From assembly GCF_001612985.1 (NCBI RefSeq), contig NZ_BDBM01000006.1, positions 242,252 through 306,251 of the forward strand: a DNA stretch of 64,000 nucleotides, read 5' to 3'. The notes below the pieces were generated by a model. The model saw only the letters and a program-made list of their open reading frames with translations, was not told the origin of the DNA and did no database searches. Positions 15,980-23,999 of the stretch are shown here, in pieces. Made by a program: the position numbers and the translations under genes. Source of the stretch: Nocardia gamkensis NBRC 108242 (GTDB lineage Bacteria; Actinomycetota; Actinomycetes; Mycobacteriales; Mycobacteriaceae). Numbering within the stretch: the stretch's first letter is position 1; each line of letters begins with the position of its first letter.

Positions 15980-17122
15980 ATGACTACCGACACCGAGGTT
16001 CGAGTGATCGACGCGGGCGCTCCGCCCGCCCGGTACGCGCGCGGCTGGCACTGCCTGGGGCTGGCGCAGGACTTCCGGGACGGGAAACCGCATACCGTCG
16101 AGATCTTCGGCACCGAACTGGTGGTCTTCGCCGGCGCGGGCGGAGAGCTCCACGTCCTGGACGCCTACTGCAGGCACATGGGCGGGAACCTGGGTGACGG
16201 CCGGATCAAGGGGGACTCGATCGCCTGCCCGTTCCACGACTGGCGCTGGGGCGGCAACGGCCGTTGCACCGGCATCCCCTACGGTCGCCGGGTGCCACCC
16301 CGCGCGCGGACCCGGTCGTGGCCGACGCTGGAGCAGAACAAGCAGCTGTTCGTCTGGAACGACCCGGAGGGCAATCCGCCGCCGGAACACGTCGCCATCC
16401 CGCGCATCGAGGGCGCGTTCAGCGACGAGTGGACCGACTGGACCTGGAACACCATGACGATCGACGGCGCGAACTGCCGCGAGGTCATCGACAACGTGGT
16501 GGACATGGCGCACTTCTTCTACGTGCACTTCGGGTTCCCGACCTACTTCAAGAACGTCTTCGAAGGTCACATCGCCAGTCAGTACATGACCTCGGTGTCA
16601 CGCGAGGACATGATGGGGGAGACCGCGAAGGCATTGGGCGGCAAGAACGTCCTGCACTCCGACGCCTCCTACTACGGCCCTTCCTACATGATCGATCACC
16701 TGCGCAGCGAAAGCGCGGGCCTGACGGTCGAGGGCATCCTGATCAACTGTCACTACCCGGTGTCTCCCACCGAGTTCGTGCTGCAATACGGCGCCATCGT
16801 GAAGAAGCCGCACGGCGTGTCGCCGGAGCAGGCCGAGGACATCGCGGCGAAGTTCGCCGGTGGTCTGGGCCGCGGCTTCGAACAGGACGCCGCGATCTGG
16901 CAGCGCAAGACCCGTATCGACAATCCGCTGCTGTGCGAGGAGGACGGACCCGTCTACCAGTTGCGCCGCTGGTATGAGCAGTTCTACACCGACGTGGCCG
17001 AGATCGACCCGAAGATGACCGACCGCTTCGAGTTCGAGGTCGACACCACTCGTGCGGTCACGGCGTGGGAGGCGGAGGTCGCCGAGAATCTCGCCGAGCA
17101 GCGCGCCGGCGCCGAGGCCTGA
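15980..17122 (+). CDS. kshA: KshA-like Rieske oxygenase, 3-ketosteroid 9-alpha-hydroxylase oxygenase component (380 aa)
   Basis: The start is ATG 15980 with GGAGG upstream. The Rieske [2Fe-2S] centre is C64-x-H66 (YCRHMGGN) and C83-x2-H86 (CPFHDWRWGG). The catalytic iron region NVVDMAHFFYVHFG and the YFKNVFEGHIASQY stretch match KshA closely, as does DNPLLCEEDG near residue 315. KshA hydroxylates C9 of 3-ketosteroids, which opens ring B after delta-1 desaturation. Electrons would come from the KshB-like reductase at 17357. A 75-residue Cys-rich protein gene lies between them. Other KshA family members accept bile-acid or CoA-linked side-chain substrates, so the exact steroid is open. Confidence 0.9.
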   Translation: MTTDTEVRVIDAGAPPARYARGWHCLGLAQDFRDGKPHTVEIFGTELVVFAGAGGELHVLDAYCRHMGGNLGDGRIKGDSIACPFHDWRWGGNGRCTGIPYGRRVPPRARTRSWPTLEQNKQLFVWNDPEGNPPPEHVAIPRIEGAFSDEWTDWTWNTMTIDGANCREVIDNVVDMAHFFYVHFGFPTYFKNVFEGHIASQYMTSVSREDMMGETAKALGGKNVLHSDASYYGPSYMIDHLRSESAGLTVEGILINCHYPVSPTEFVLQYGAIVKKPHGVSPEQAEDIAAKFAGGLGRGFEQDAAIWQRKTRIDNPLLCEEDGPVYQLRRWYEQFYTDVAEIDPKMTDRFEFEVDTTRAVTAWEAEVAENLAEQRAGAEA

Positions 17123-17132
17123 ACGGACTGCG

Positions 17133-17360
17133 ATGGAACCGGTTACCTGCCGTACCTGCGCGACGTGCGTGCTGGTCGAGAAATTCAGCCCGCAGCACAC
17201 CAGCGTGCAGTGGACCGCGAGCGCGGTGGCGGCCTGCGCCGAGTTCACCGGGGCCGACAGCGCGCGAGTGCGGACCTGCGCCGCGCTGCGCGACAGCGTC
17301 GAAGCGGCGGTCGCGGGCGGCCGCATCGAAGTCGGCACCCGTGACGGGGACGTGCCGTGA
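17133..17360 (+). CDS. Small cysteine-rich protein between oxygenase and reductase genes (75 aa)
   Basis: The ATG at 17133 is 10 bp after the kshA stop, and the stop overlaps the next GTG by 4 bp, so it is embedded in the oxygenase operon. The N-terminus has CRTCATCVLVEKFSP (Cys6, Cys9, Cys12; a CxxCxxC run), then HTSVQWTASAVAAC (Cys35) and RTCAALRD (Cys49). Five cysteines in 75 residues and no signal peptide suggest a metal-binding or Fe-S handling role near the Rieske/ferredoxin-reductase pair. I do not recognise a named family. A function in cluster assembly or electron transfer is only inference. Confidence 0.75.
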   Translation: MEPVTCRTCATCVLVEKFSPQHTSVQWTASAVAACAEFTGADSARVRTCAALRDSVEAAVAGGRIEVGTRDGDVP

Positions 17361-18409
17361 GCGCGGCGAACGCCGTGGACGACCGCCCCGGAGCGGTTCT
17401 GCCCCTGCGCGTGGCGCAGGTGATCCGGGAAACCGACGATGCGGTATCGCTGGAGCTGGATGTCGTCATGGAGCGGCCGTCGATCGCATACCGCCCGGGT
17501 CAGTTCCTGACGCTGCGGATACCGAGCGAGCTGACCGGCTCGGTGAGCCGCTGCTACTCCTTGTCGAGCGCACCGCACGAGCAGGGTCCGCTGAAGGTCA
17601 CGGTCAAGCGAACTCCCGACGGATACGCATCGAACTGGTTGTGCGACAACGCGACAGCGGGCATGGTTCTCGACGCGCTGCCGCCCGCGGGCGTCTTCAC
17701 CCCCGCGTCGTTCGACGACGACCTGCTGTTGTTCGCGGCGGGCAGTGGCATCACCCCGGTGCTGTCGATTCTGAAATCGGTACTGGCGGCCGGGTCCGGG
17801 CACTGCACGCTGATCTACGCCAACCGCGACGAGCGCTCGGTGATCTTCGCCGCCGAGCTCGCCGACCTCTCCGCCCGGCATCCCGGCCGCCTGGTCGTGG
17901 TGCACTGGTTGGAGAGGGTGCAAGGGCTACCGAGCCGCGCGCAGCTCGCGGCGCTGGCCGGGCCGTGGTCGGATCGCGAGGCGTTCGTCTGCGGTCCCGG
18001 TCCGTTCATGGACGCCGTCTCCGCCGCACTGATCGGGCTGGGGGCGCGACGCGAGCGCGTGCACGTGGAGAAGTTCGTGTCGCTCAACGGCAATCCGTTC
18101 GACAGCGGCACGCCTGAAGTCCTCGACTCCGGCGATTGCGCCACCGTGGCGGTCGATCTCGACGGCGAGACGCGCGAACTTCCGTGGCCGCGGCAGCACG
18201 TGCTACTCGACGTCCTGCTGGCCAACGGACTGGAAGCGCCCTACTCCTGCCGCGAGGGCGCTTGCAGCGCGTGCACGTGCCGGATCGTTTCGGGGCGGGT
18301 GGAGATGCGGCACAACGAAGTTCTCGACGCGGCCGATCTGGCCGAGGGGTACGTGCTGGCCTGCCAGGCGGTCCCGATCACCGACACGGTGCAAGTCACC
18401 TATTCCTGA
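17357..18409 (+). CDS. kshB: KshB-like ferredoxin-NAD(P)H reductase (350 aa)
   Basis: The GTG start overlaps the previous stop (GTGA). The order of domains is an FAD-binding barrel with RCYSLSSAP (~residues 65-73), an NAD-binding domain with FAAGSGITPVLSILK and FVCGPGPFMDAV, and a C-terminal plant-type [2Fe-2S] ferredoxin with CREGACSACTC plus the distal Cys in VLACQAVP. This matches KshB/HmpA, which feeds electrons from NADH to KshA. It lies directly downstream of the oxygenase and the Cys-rich small gene and 16 bp upstream of the HsaC-like gene. Confidence 0.9.
   Translation: MSAANAVDDRPGAVLPLRVAQVIRETDDAVSLELDVVMERPSIAYRPGQFLTLRIPSELTGSVSRCYSLSSAPHEQGPLKVTVKRTPDGYASNWLCDNATAGMVLDALPPAGVFTPASFDDDLLLFAAGSGITPVLSILKSVLAAGSGHCTLIYANRDERSVIFAAELADLSARHPGRLVVVHWLERVQGLPSRAQLAALAGPWSDREAFVCGPGPFMDAVSAALIGLGARRERVHVEKFVSLNGNPFDSGTPEVLDSGDCATVAVDLDGETRELPWPRQHVLLDVLLANGLEAPYSCREGACSACTCRIVSGRVEMRHNEVLDAADLAEGYVLACQAVPITDTVQVTYS
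18372..18386. promoter_or_regulatory. P1-like sequence inside the kshB 3' end, copy e (uncertain)
   Basis: TCCCGATCACCGACA matches copy a at 13 of 15 positions and lies 40 bp before the HsaC-like start, but it also encodes part of the reductase C-terminus. It may be coincidence or an internal operator. Confidence 0.25.
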
Positions 18410-18425
18410 GGAGTACGACGAATCA

Positions 18426-19313
18426 ATGGCTGATATCGCCTCGCTCGGCTATGTCCGGATCGCCGTCGCCGATGTGGCGGCCTGGCGGGCCTTCGCGTTC
18501 GACGTTCTGGGTTTCGCGCAGGGCACCGGCCCGAATCCGGACAGTCTGTACCTGCGGATGGACGAGCATGCCTACCGCTTCGAACTCGTTCCCGCGCAAC
18601 AGGACCGCGTGCTAGCCGTCGGCTGGGAGGTGCGCGACTACCGCGCCCTGGCCCGGGTACGGCACACGCTGGAGCGGGCGGGCGTGGCCGTCGCACCGCT
18701 CGGCCGGGATCAGGTCGAGGCCCTGCGGGTGGAAGAGGCCTTCACCTTCACCGATCCCGCCGGGTTCACCGTCGAGGTCTTCCACGGCCCGGTGCTCGAC
18801 CACAGCCCGGTCGTGACCGCGCACGGCAACCGCTTCGTGACGGCCGGATCGGGGCTCGGCCATGTCGTGCTGCCGGTGCCCGACCTCGAGGAGGCGAACC
18901 GCTTCTACTGTGAGGTGCTCGGATTCCTGCCGCGCGGATCGTTCCGGGTGCCCACCCCGCCCGAGGTGGGCCCGATTCGCGTGCGATTCCTCGGCGTCAA
19001 CCGGCGTCACCACAGCCTCGCCCTGATCCCCGGCACCCGCTCCGACGGTCCGGGCCTGGTGCACATCATGGTCGAGGTCGACGAGCTCGACGCCGTCGGC
19101 CGCGCGCTGGACCGGGTCATGCGGGCAGGCTATCCGTTGTCGTCGACCCTGGGCCGCCACACCAATGACAAGATGATCTCCTTCTACGTCCGCACACCCG
19201 GTGGCTGGGATCTCGAATACGGCACCGAGGGCGTGCTGGTCGACGAATCCACCTACACCGCCGAGGAGATCACCGCGGACAGCTACTGGGGCCACGAGTG
19301 GTCTCGTGGCTGA
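18426..19313 (+). CDS. hsaC: HsaC-like extradiol catechol dioxygenase (295 aa)
   Basis: This is a two-domain vicinal-oxygen-chelate dioxygenase. The C-terminal domain carries the iron ligands His146 (GHVVLP), His213 (LVHIMVEV) and Glu264 (WDLEYG); RHHSLAL and TLGRHTNDKMISFY are conserved substrate-side segments shared with HsaC and BphC. It would cleave the catechol made by the HsaA/HsaB pair in the meta position, giving the substrate of the HsaD-like hydrolase. A GAGGAG sequence lies about 11 bases before the ATG. It is the last gene of the right-hand operon; the enzymes of the next steps are not here but at 59.4-62.2 kb. Confidence 0.9.
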   Translation: MADIASLGYVRIAVADVAAWRAFAFDVLGFAQGTGPNPDSLYLRMDEHAYRFELVPAQQDRVLAVGWEVRDYRALARVRHTLERAGVAVAPLGRDQVEALRVEEAFTFTDPAGFTVEVFHGPVLDHSPVVTAHGNRFVTAGSGLGHVVLPVPDLEEANRFYCEVLGFLPRGSFRVPTPPEVGPIRVRFLGVNRRHHSLALIPGTRSDGPGLVHIMVEVDELDAVGRALDRVMRAGYPLSSTLGRHTNDKMISFYVRTPGGWDLEYGTEGVLVDESTYTAEEITADSYWGHEWSRG

Positions 19314-19374
19314 CCCGGCGGGGCGGTCACGCGGCGAGGACCTAGACTGGCGATTCGAGGAGGAAGGAACGCTG

Positions 19375-19521
19375 ATGAAGCGAAATCTGAACTGCCCCTG
19401 CGGAGAATCGATCGTCGGAACCGACGAGGACGATCTCGTGGCGAAGACGCAAGCGCACCTGGTGGAGAAGCACCCCGGACACGACTACTCACGCGACGAG
19501 ATCCTGTTCATCGCGTACTGA
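19375..19521 (+). CDS. Small DUF1059-type protein (48 aa)
   Basis: The ATG is preceded by GAGGAGGAAGGA. The product MKRNLNCPCGESIVGTDEDD has CPCG near the N-terminus and a helix with HLVEKHPGHDYSRDE, matching the small DUF1059 family (Cys and His residues, soluble, function unknown). It follows the catabolic operon by 61 bp and ends before a strong hairpin. Confidence 0.75.
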   Translation: MKRNLNCPCGESIVGTDEDDLVAKTQAHLVEKHPGHDYSRDEILFIAY

Positions 19522-19527
19522 CCGAGA

Positions 19528-19547
19528 GCTCCGGGCGTGCCCGGAGC
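19528..19547. terminator. Bidirectional hairpin terminator
   Basis: GCTCCGGG and CCCGGAGC form perfect 8-bp arms around a 4-base loop between two convergent gene ends (19521 and 19549). There is no U-tract, which is common for actinomycete terminators. Confidence 0.6.
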
Positions 19548-19548
19548 A

Positions 19549-20148
19549 TCACGGCCTCGGACGCAGACCTTCGATCATGTGCGTCGTGGTCTCGTCCAGC
19601 AGTTCGTCGGCGGCTTCCACGGCGATCACGCCCGAGCCGACGAAGGTGGCCAGGCCCTGCAGTGCGGCGACCGCGGACAGCGCGATGCGCCGCGGGTCGC
19701 CGGCGATCACCTCACCCCGCTGCTGCGCTTCGGCGATGAGCGCGACCGGCGTCGCGAACGCCGCGTCCACGGCCCGGGACATCACATCGCCCGCGGCAGG
19801 GCTGTGCCTGCGGGCGAACATGAGCGCCACGAGCGCGGAATTCTCGGTGGCGAACCGGAGATAGGTCCGGGCCAGGGCGCGGAAGCGCCCCTCGATCGCA
19901 CTCCCGGCCGCGGTCTGTTCCAAGGCGGCGGCCAGACGCTGGAAGCCCGACACCGCGATGGCATCGAGCAATGCCTGCTTGTCCTTGAAATGCCGGGTCG
20001 GAGCGGCATGACTGACTCCGACGTCACGGGCCAGCCCGCGCAGCGAAAGGCCGTCGACGCCGGACTCGCGCAGCGTCGCCTCGGCCCGCTGCAGCAGTTC
20101 GGCGCGCAGGTCGCCGTGGTGGTAGGACCGGCTTCGAGTGATCGGCAT
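19549..20148 (-). CDS. TetR-family transcriptional regulator (199 aa)
   Basis: The start chosen is ATG 20148 (MPITRSRSYHHGDLRAELLQ), the standard beginning of this subgroup; the frame stays open 10 codons further into the operator. The helix-turn-helix is at about residues 25-55 (LSLRGLARDVGVSHAAPTRHF). The C-terminal ligand domain fits the TetR_C group. It is divergent from a DUF3533 membrane protein with two inverted repeats in between, so it most likely represses both itself and that gene. No ribosome-binding site precedes the ATG; a short leader or leaderless mRNA is possible. Confidence 0.85.
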   Translation of the reverse strand: MPITRSRSYHHGDLRAELLQRAEATLRESGVDGLSLRGLARDVGVSHAAPTRHFKDKQALLDAIAVSGFQRLAAALEQTAAGSAIEGRFRALARTYLRFATENSALVALMFARRHSPAAGDVMSRAVDAAFATPVALIAEAQQRGEVIAGDPRRIALSAVAALQGLATFVGSGVIAVEAADELLDETTTHMIEGLRPRP

Positions 20149-20170
20149 GGTGTTTGCAGGATAACAAAAT

Positions 20171-20204
20171 GTAGGCATTGCCTACTTTGTAGGCGGTGAC
20201 TACA
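20171..20204. promoter_or_regulatory. Tandem TetR operators in divergent promoter
   Basis: Site 1 is GTAGGCATTGCCTAC (20171-20185), a perfect palindrome with 7-bp arms. Site 2 is TGTAGGCGGTGACTACA (20188-20204) with TGTAG/CTACA arms. Their centres are 18 bp apart. They fill the gap between the TetR gene and the membrane protein gene at 20214. Confidence 0.7.
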
Positions 20205-20213
20205 TTTACTCGC

Positions 20214-21512
20214 ATGACGGTTCGGACCTTCACCGCCCCGATCGCAGTGCTGACGGTGTTCGCGGCGCTGCTCGCCACCATGTACCTCGGCTACGCGGGC
20301 AATACCGAGAAGAACTTGCACGACTTCCCGATCGCCCTGGTGAACCAGGACGTGGGGGACACGCTGGACGGCAAACCCGCCAACATCGGCGCCCAGGTCA
20401 CCGACGCGCTGGTCGCCGGGATCCCGGCCGAGAAGATCGACCTGCGTGTCCTGGGCATCGCCCAGGCGCGCGAACAGTTGCGGGACGGCGAGGTGTACGG
20501 CGCCATCGTCATCCCGTCCGACTTCACCAAGCGTCTGGCCATTCTCGGCGCGGCCGCCGTGGTCCCCGGAGAGATCGAGCGGCCGGTGATCACGGTCCAT
20601 ACCAATCCGCGCATCGGTCCGTATACCACCGGCATCATGCAGCGCGTCGCCGATCGCGCGTTGAACCAGGTGGACGAGACCGTCGGCAAGAACCTGACCG
20701 GCCAGGTGAACGCCGCCCTCGCGGCGGGTCCGGGAGCGCCGGTCGAACTCACCGGCGCGGCCAGGTTGATGCTCGCCGACCCGGTGCAGATCGTCACCGC
20801 GCCGTACCGCCCCATGGACGACGGTGCGGGCCAAGGCCTCGTCGCCTTCTTCTACACCTTGATCCTGCTGCTGGCGGGCTTCACCGGCGCCATGATCATC
20901 CACACGCTCGTCGACTCGGTACTCGGTTTCACGCCAACCGAGTACGGTCCGTGGTTCGTCCACCAGCCGGCCACCGGGCTCTCCCGATTCCGGACACTGC
21001 TGGTGAAATGGGCGGTCGTCCTCACCGCGGCGCCGATCCTGTCCGGGATATTCCTCGCCGTGGCCGCCGCGTTGGGTGTTCCGCTGGGCAGCCCCCTGCT
21101 GTTGTGGCTCTACGGAATACTCGCCATCGTCGCCGTCGGCGTGACCGCGCTGGCCGTCCTGGCCACCTTCGGCACCGCCGGACTGCTGGTCAACCTGATC
21201 TTGTTCGTCGTCCTGGGCCTGCCGTCGTCGGCCGCCACGGTCCCGCTGGAGGCGACGCCGGCCTATATCGCGAAGCTGGCCGCCTTCGAGCCGATGCACC
21301 AGATCTACCTGGCCGTGCGCGCCATAATGTTCTTCGACGCCCACGCCGGAGCCGGTTTGGGCCACGGGTTGTGGATGACGCTGCTCGGCCTCGGAATCGG
21401 ACTGGTCCTCGGTGTCACCGCCACGTACGCCTACGACCGCCGTGGACTGCACCGCGCGACAGCGCCTCTCGGCAGTGCCCCTGCCGTGGGCGCGCCCGCC
21501 GTCGCCGGATGA
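20214..21512 (+). CDS. DUF3533/YhgE-Pip-type membrane protein (432 aa)
   Basis: ATG 20214 is preferred; the in-frame GTG 20196 lies in the centre of an operator. One N-terminal transmembrane helix (IAVLTVFAALLATMYLGYAG) is followed by a large extracytoplasmic domain of ~170 residues starting FPIALVNQDVG, then about five membrane helices between residues ~205 and 410. This is the topology of YhgE/Pip/SNG1-like (ABC-2-type permease fold) proteins, linked to export or tolerance of small molecules. Control by the divergent TetR suggests an inducible efflux or envelope-stress role; the substrate is unknown. Confidence 0.75.
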   Translation: MTVRTFTAPIAVLTVFAALLATMYLGYAGNTEKNLHDFPIALVNQDVGDTLDGKPANIGAQVTDALVAGIPAEKIDLRVLGIAQAREQLRDGEVYGAIVIPSDFTKRLAILGAAAVVPGEIERPVITVHTNPRIGPYTTGIMQRVADRALNQVDETVGKNLTGQVNAALAAGPGAPVELTGAARLMLADPVQIVTAPYRPMDDGAGQGLVAFFYTLILLLAGFTGAMIIHTLVDSVLGFTPTEYGPWFVHQPATGLSRFRTLLVKWAVVLTAAPILSGIFLAVAAALGVPLGSPLLLWLYGILAIVAVGVTALAVLATFGTAGLLVNLILFVVLGLPSSAATVPLEATPAYIAKLAAFEPMHQIYLAVRAIMFFDAHAGAGLGHGLWMTLLGLGIGLVLGVTATYAYDRRGLHRATAPLGSAPAVGAPAVAG

Positions 21513-21526
21513 ACGGGTCCGGGCGA

Positions 21527-23758
21527 TCAGTCGCCGGTGGCAGCCAGGAGCGCGTCGAGCTTCTGCGGGTCGACGCCGAAGCCGGTGAGGCGATTCAGCG
21601 GAATGGAGGCGATCATCCGCATCATGTCCACCCCGAGTGCCGAGGCGTCGCCCATGCTCTCGGACATGCCGCCGAACACGTCGGCCAGCGCGGCCGCCGC
21701 CCTCGGATCGGCCAAGGCCTCCCCGAGGGTCGACTCCGCCGTGATCGGGATCCGCAGTTCGTCTCCGGCGACGTCGACCAGCCCGCTGACGCGCAGGTCC
21801 CGGCTGGAAGCGCCTGCCCAGACCCGGTAGGCGCCGCCCTCCACGATCCAGCGGTCGACGCGAGTCTCCCAATAGGCCAGATCGTCGCGGCGTAGCAGCA
21901 TCGAGATCTCCTCGCGCGCACCCGGTTCCAGTTCGGCGGTCACCGCGACACCCTTCAGCTCGCGGGCCGGACGCGTGACGGAGGAGCCGGGCAGCGCGGT
22001 GTACACCTGCACCACCTCGCGGCCTCTGCGGGAACCGGTGTTGGTGACGCCGACGCGCACCGTGATGCCCGCTTCGCTCGCGGTGAGTGTCAGATCGGAG
22101 TAATCGAACGTGGTGTAGGACAGGCCGTGCCCGAACGGGTAGCACACGTCCATCTCCCGGCTGTCGTACCAGCGGTAGCCCACATACAGGCCTTCGCCGT
22201 AGCGCACGTGCGAGTTCTCGCCCGGGAAATTCAGATAGGCCGGGGTGTCCTGCAAGCGGACCGGCACCGTCTCGGCGAGTCGCCCCGACGGATTCACCAC
22301 ACCGAACAGCACGTCGGCGAGTGCGCCGCCCCCGGCCTGGCCGAGCAGCCCGCCGTCCAGGATGGCGGGCGCCGACGCGGCCACCGGGCCCAGCCGCACC
22401 ACGCCGCCGTGCGCGAGCACCACCACCGTGTCCGGTCGTACCCGCACCACCGCGTCCAGCAGATCCAGCTGCTCGGCGGGCAGCTCGAGATGCTCACGAT
22501 CGAAGCCCTCGGATTCCTGCGTGGCCGCCAAGCCCAGGAACAGCACCGCGACGTCCGCGTTCGCCGCGGCGGCGACGGCTTCCGCGCGCAACGCGTCGTT
22601 GTCCGCGTCCGTGTCGTCCGTGGCGAAACCCCGGCAGTAGGAGACCGTTGCGGAGCCCGCGAGCGCGCGGATCTCGTCCAGCGGCACATCGAGCCGGGTC
22701 GGGTTGACGTGTGAGCTGCCGCCTCCCTGATATCGAGGTTGCGTCGCGAATTCGCCGATCACCGCCAGCGAGCGCCCCGGTGTCAGTGGCAGCAGGCCAC
22801 GGTCGTTCCGCAACAGGACGACGCAGCGTGCGGCGACCTCGCGGGCCAGGCGATGGTGGTCATCGGTGGTGTCGACGTTGTGGGCCCTAGCGCGACCGGC
22901 CGCCACCCGCGCCGCCAGCGTCGCCACGTTCCGCGCGGCACGATCGACGTCCGCCGGGTCGAGGGTGCCCGCGGCCATCGCCGCCATCACCTGGGCGTCG
23001 GAGACGCCGCTGCCGCCCGGCATCTCCAGATCCAGTCCGGCCGTCACGGCGGCCGGCCGGTCGGCCACCGCGCCCCAGTCGGAGACCACCGCACCGTCGA
23101 ATCCCCATTCACCGCGCAAAACGTCGGTGAGCAGTCGGCGATTCTGCGCGGCGGGCACACCGTTGATCCGGTTGTAGGAGCACATCACCGTCCATGGCCG
23201 GGCCGTGCGCACGATGTGGGCGAACCCGCGCAGGTAGATCTCGCGCAGCGGGCGCGGGTCGACATCGGAACTCGACCGCATCCGGTCGTGCTCGGCGTTG
23301 TTGGCGGCGAAATGCTTGAGGGAGGCGCCGACTCCGGTGCTCTGCAGCCCCGTGACCCACGCCGCGCCGAGCAGGCCGGTGAGCAGCGGATCCTCCGAGT
23401 AGTACTCGAAATTGCGGCCGCCGCGCGGATCCCGCTTGATGTTGACGCCCGGCCCGAGCAGCACGTCCACGCCCAAGGCGCGGGCCTCCCGGCCCAGAGC
23501 CGCGCCCACCCGGCGCACCAGTTCGGTGTCCCAGCTCTGCGCGAGCCCAACCGCGGGCGGGAAACAGGTGGCGGGCAGGCTCTCGGCCAGCCCGAGGTGA
23601 TCGGTCGCCCCCGCCTGCCTGCGCACACCGTGCGGGCCGTCGGTCATGGTCACCGAGGCGACGGGACCGATCGCCTTGGTGGTCCAGAAGTCCGCGCCGC
23701 TGCCGAGCGCGGCGCGCTGCTCCGGCGTCAGATCGGCGAGGCCGGGCTTGCTCGTCAT
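21527..23758 (-). CDS. Glycoside hydrolase family 3 beta-glucosidase-like enzyme (743 aa)
   Basis: ATG 23758 has a GAGGAG site upstream. The N-terminal GH3 TIM barrel has TDGPHGVRRQ (residues 39-48), the KHFAANNAEHDR segment and the nucleophile Asp227 in DGAVVSDWGAV. The alpha/beta sandwich follows (VALLRND-like VVLLRNDRGLLPL), then a fibronectin-III-like domain with YPFGHGLSYTTFDYSDL and a C-terminal extension. There is no signal peptide, so it is an intracellular enzyme cleaving beta-glucosides or beta-xylosides taken up by the cell. It converges with the DUF3533 gene and diverges from UPF0182. Confidence 0.85.
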   Translation of the reverse strand: MTSKPGLADLTPEQRAALGSGADFWTTKAIGPVASVTMTDGPHGVRRQAGATDHLGLAESLPATCFPPAVGLAQSWDTELVRRVGAALGREARALGVDVLLGPGVNIKRDPRGGRNFEYYSEDPLLTGLLGAAWVTGLQSTGVGASLKHFAANNAEHDRMRSSSDVDPRPLREIYLRGFAHIVRTARPWTVMCSYNRINGVPAAQNRRLLTDVLRGEWGFDGAVVSDWGAVADRPAAVTAGLDLEMPGGSGVSDAQVMAAMAAGTLDPADVDRAARNVATLAARVAAGRARAHNVDTTDDHHRLAREVAARCVVLLRNDRGLLPLTPGRSLAVIGEFATQPRYQGGGSSHVNPTRLDVPLDEIRALAGSATVSYCRGFATDDTDADNDALRAEAVAAAANADVAVLFLGLAATQESEGFDREHLELPAEQLDLLDAVVRVRPDTVVVLAHGGVVRLGPVAASAPAILDGGLLGQAGGGALADVLFGVVNPSGRLAETVPVRLQDTPAYLNFPGENSHVRYGEGLYVGYRWYDSREMDVCYPFGHGLSYTTFDYSDLTLTASEAGITVRVGVTNTGSRRGREVVQVYTALPGSSVTRPARELKGVAVTAELEPGAREEISMLLRRDDLAYWETRVDRWIVEGGAYRVWAGASSRDLRVSGLVDVAGDELRIPITAESTLGEALADPRAAAALADVFGGMSESMGDASALGVDMMRMIASIPLNRLTGFGVDPQKLDALLAATGD

Positions 23759-23851
23759 CGAGGCTCCTCGGGTCGGCAGCAAAGAGCAGCTTTTCGCTGC
23801 CATCCTGGCACGTCGCGACAAACGCAATGGCTGTACGACCCGGACGTGGAC

Positions 23852-23932
23852 ATGGCCGACCACGTGGCGTACCTGTGGGAGCTGATCGAGCGCCCGGCCG
23901 ACCGGCCCGAACAGTTTTCCCCACCCCGGTAG
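23852..23932 (+). CDS. Possible 26-residue ORF or gene remnant
   Basis: MADHVAYLWELIERPADRPE followed by six residues and a stop lies in the gap between two divergent genes. Codon third positions are mostly G/C and the frame reads protein-like for about ten codons further upstream. No ribosome-binding site was seen and no family recognised. It may be the tail of a lost gene. Confidence 0.25.
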   Translation: MADHVAYLWELIERPADRPEQFSPPR

Positions 23933-23999
23933 TATCGGACTCAGCGGTTTCGCGTCGGCCGTACCGTCATCGGCCGGGCGGCAGCCACGGGAGTGGGAA

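Noticed and set aside
6230..19374. KstR or KstR2 operator boxes in the steroid-type cluster
   Set aside because: No TnnAACnnGTTnnA- or CAAGnnCTTG-type palindrome was noticed in the intergenic regions; the recurring motifs found are different.
20196..20213. GTG start for the DUF3533 protein
   Set aside because: It lies in the centre of an operator palindrome, and ATG 20214 begins the natural signal-anchor sequence.
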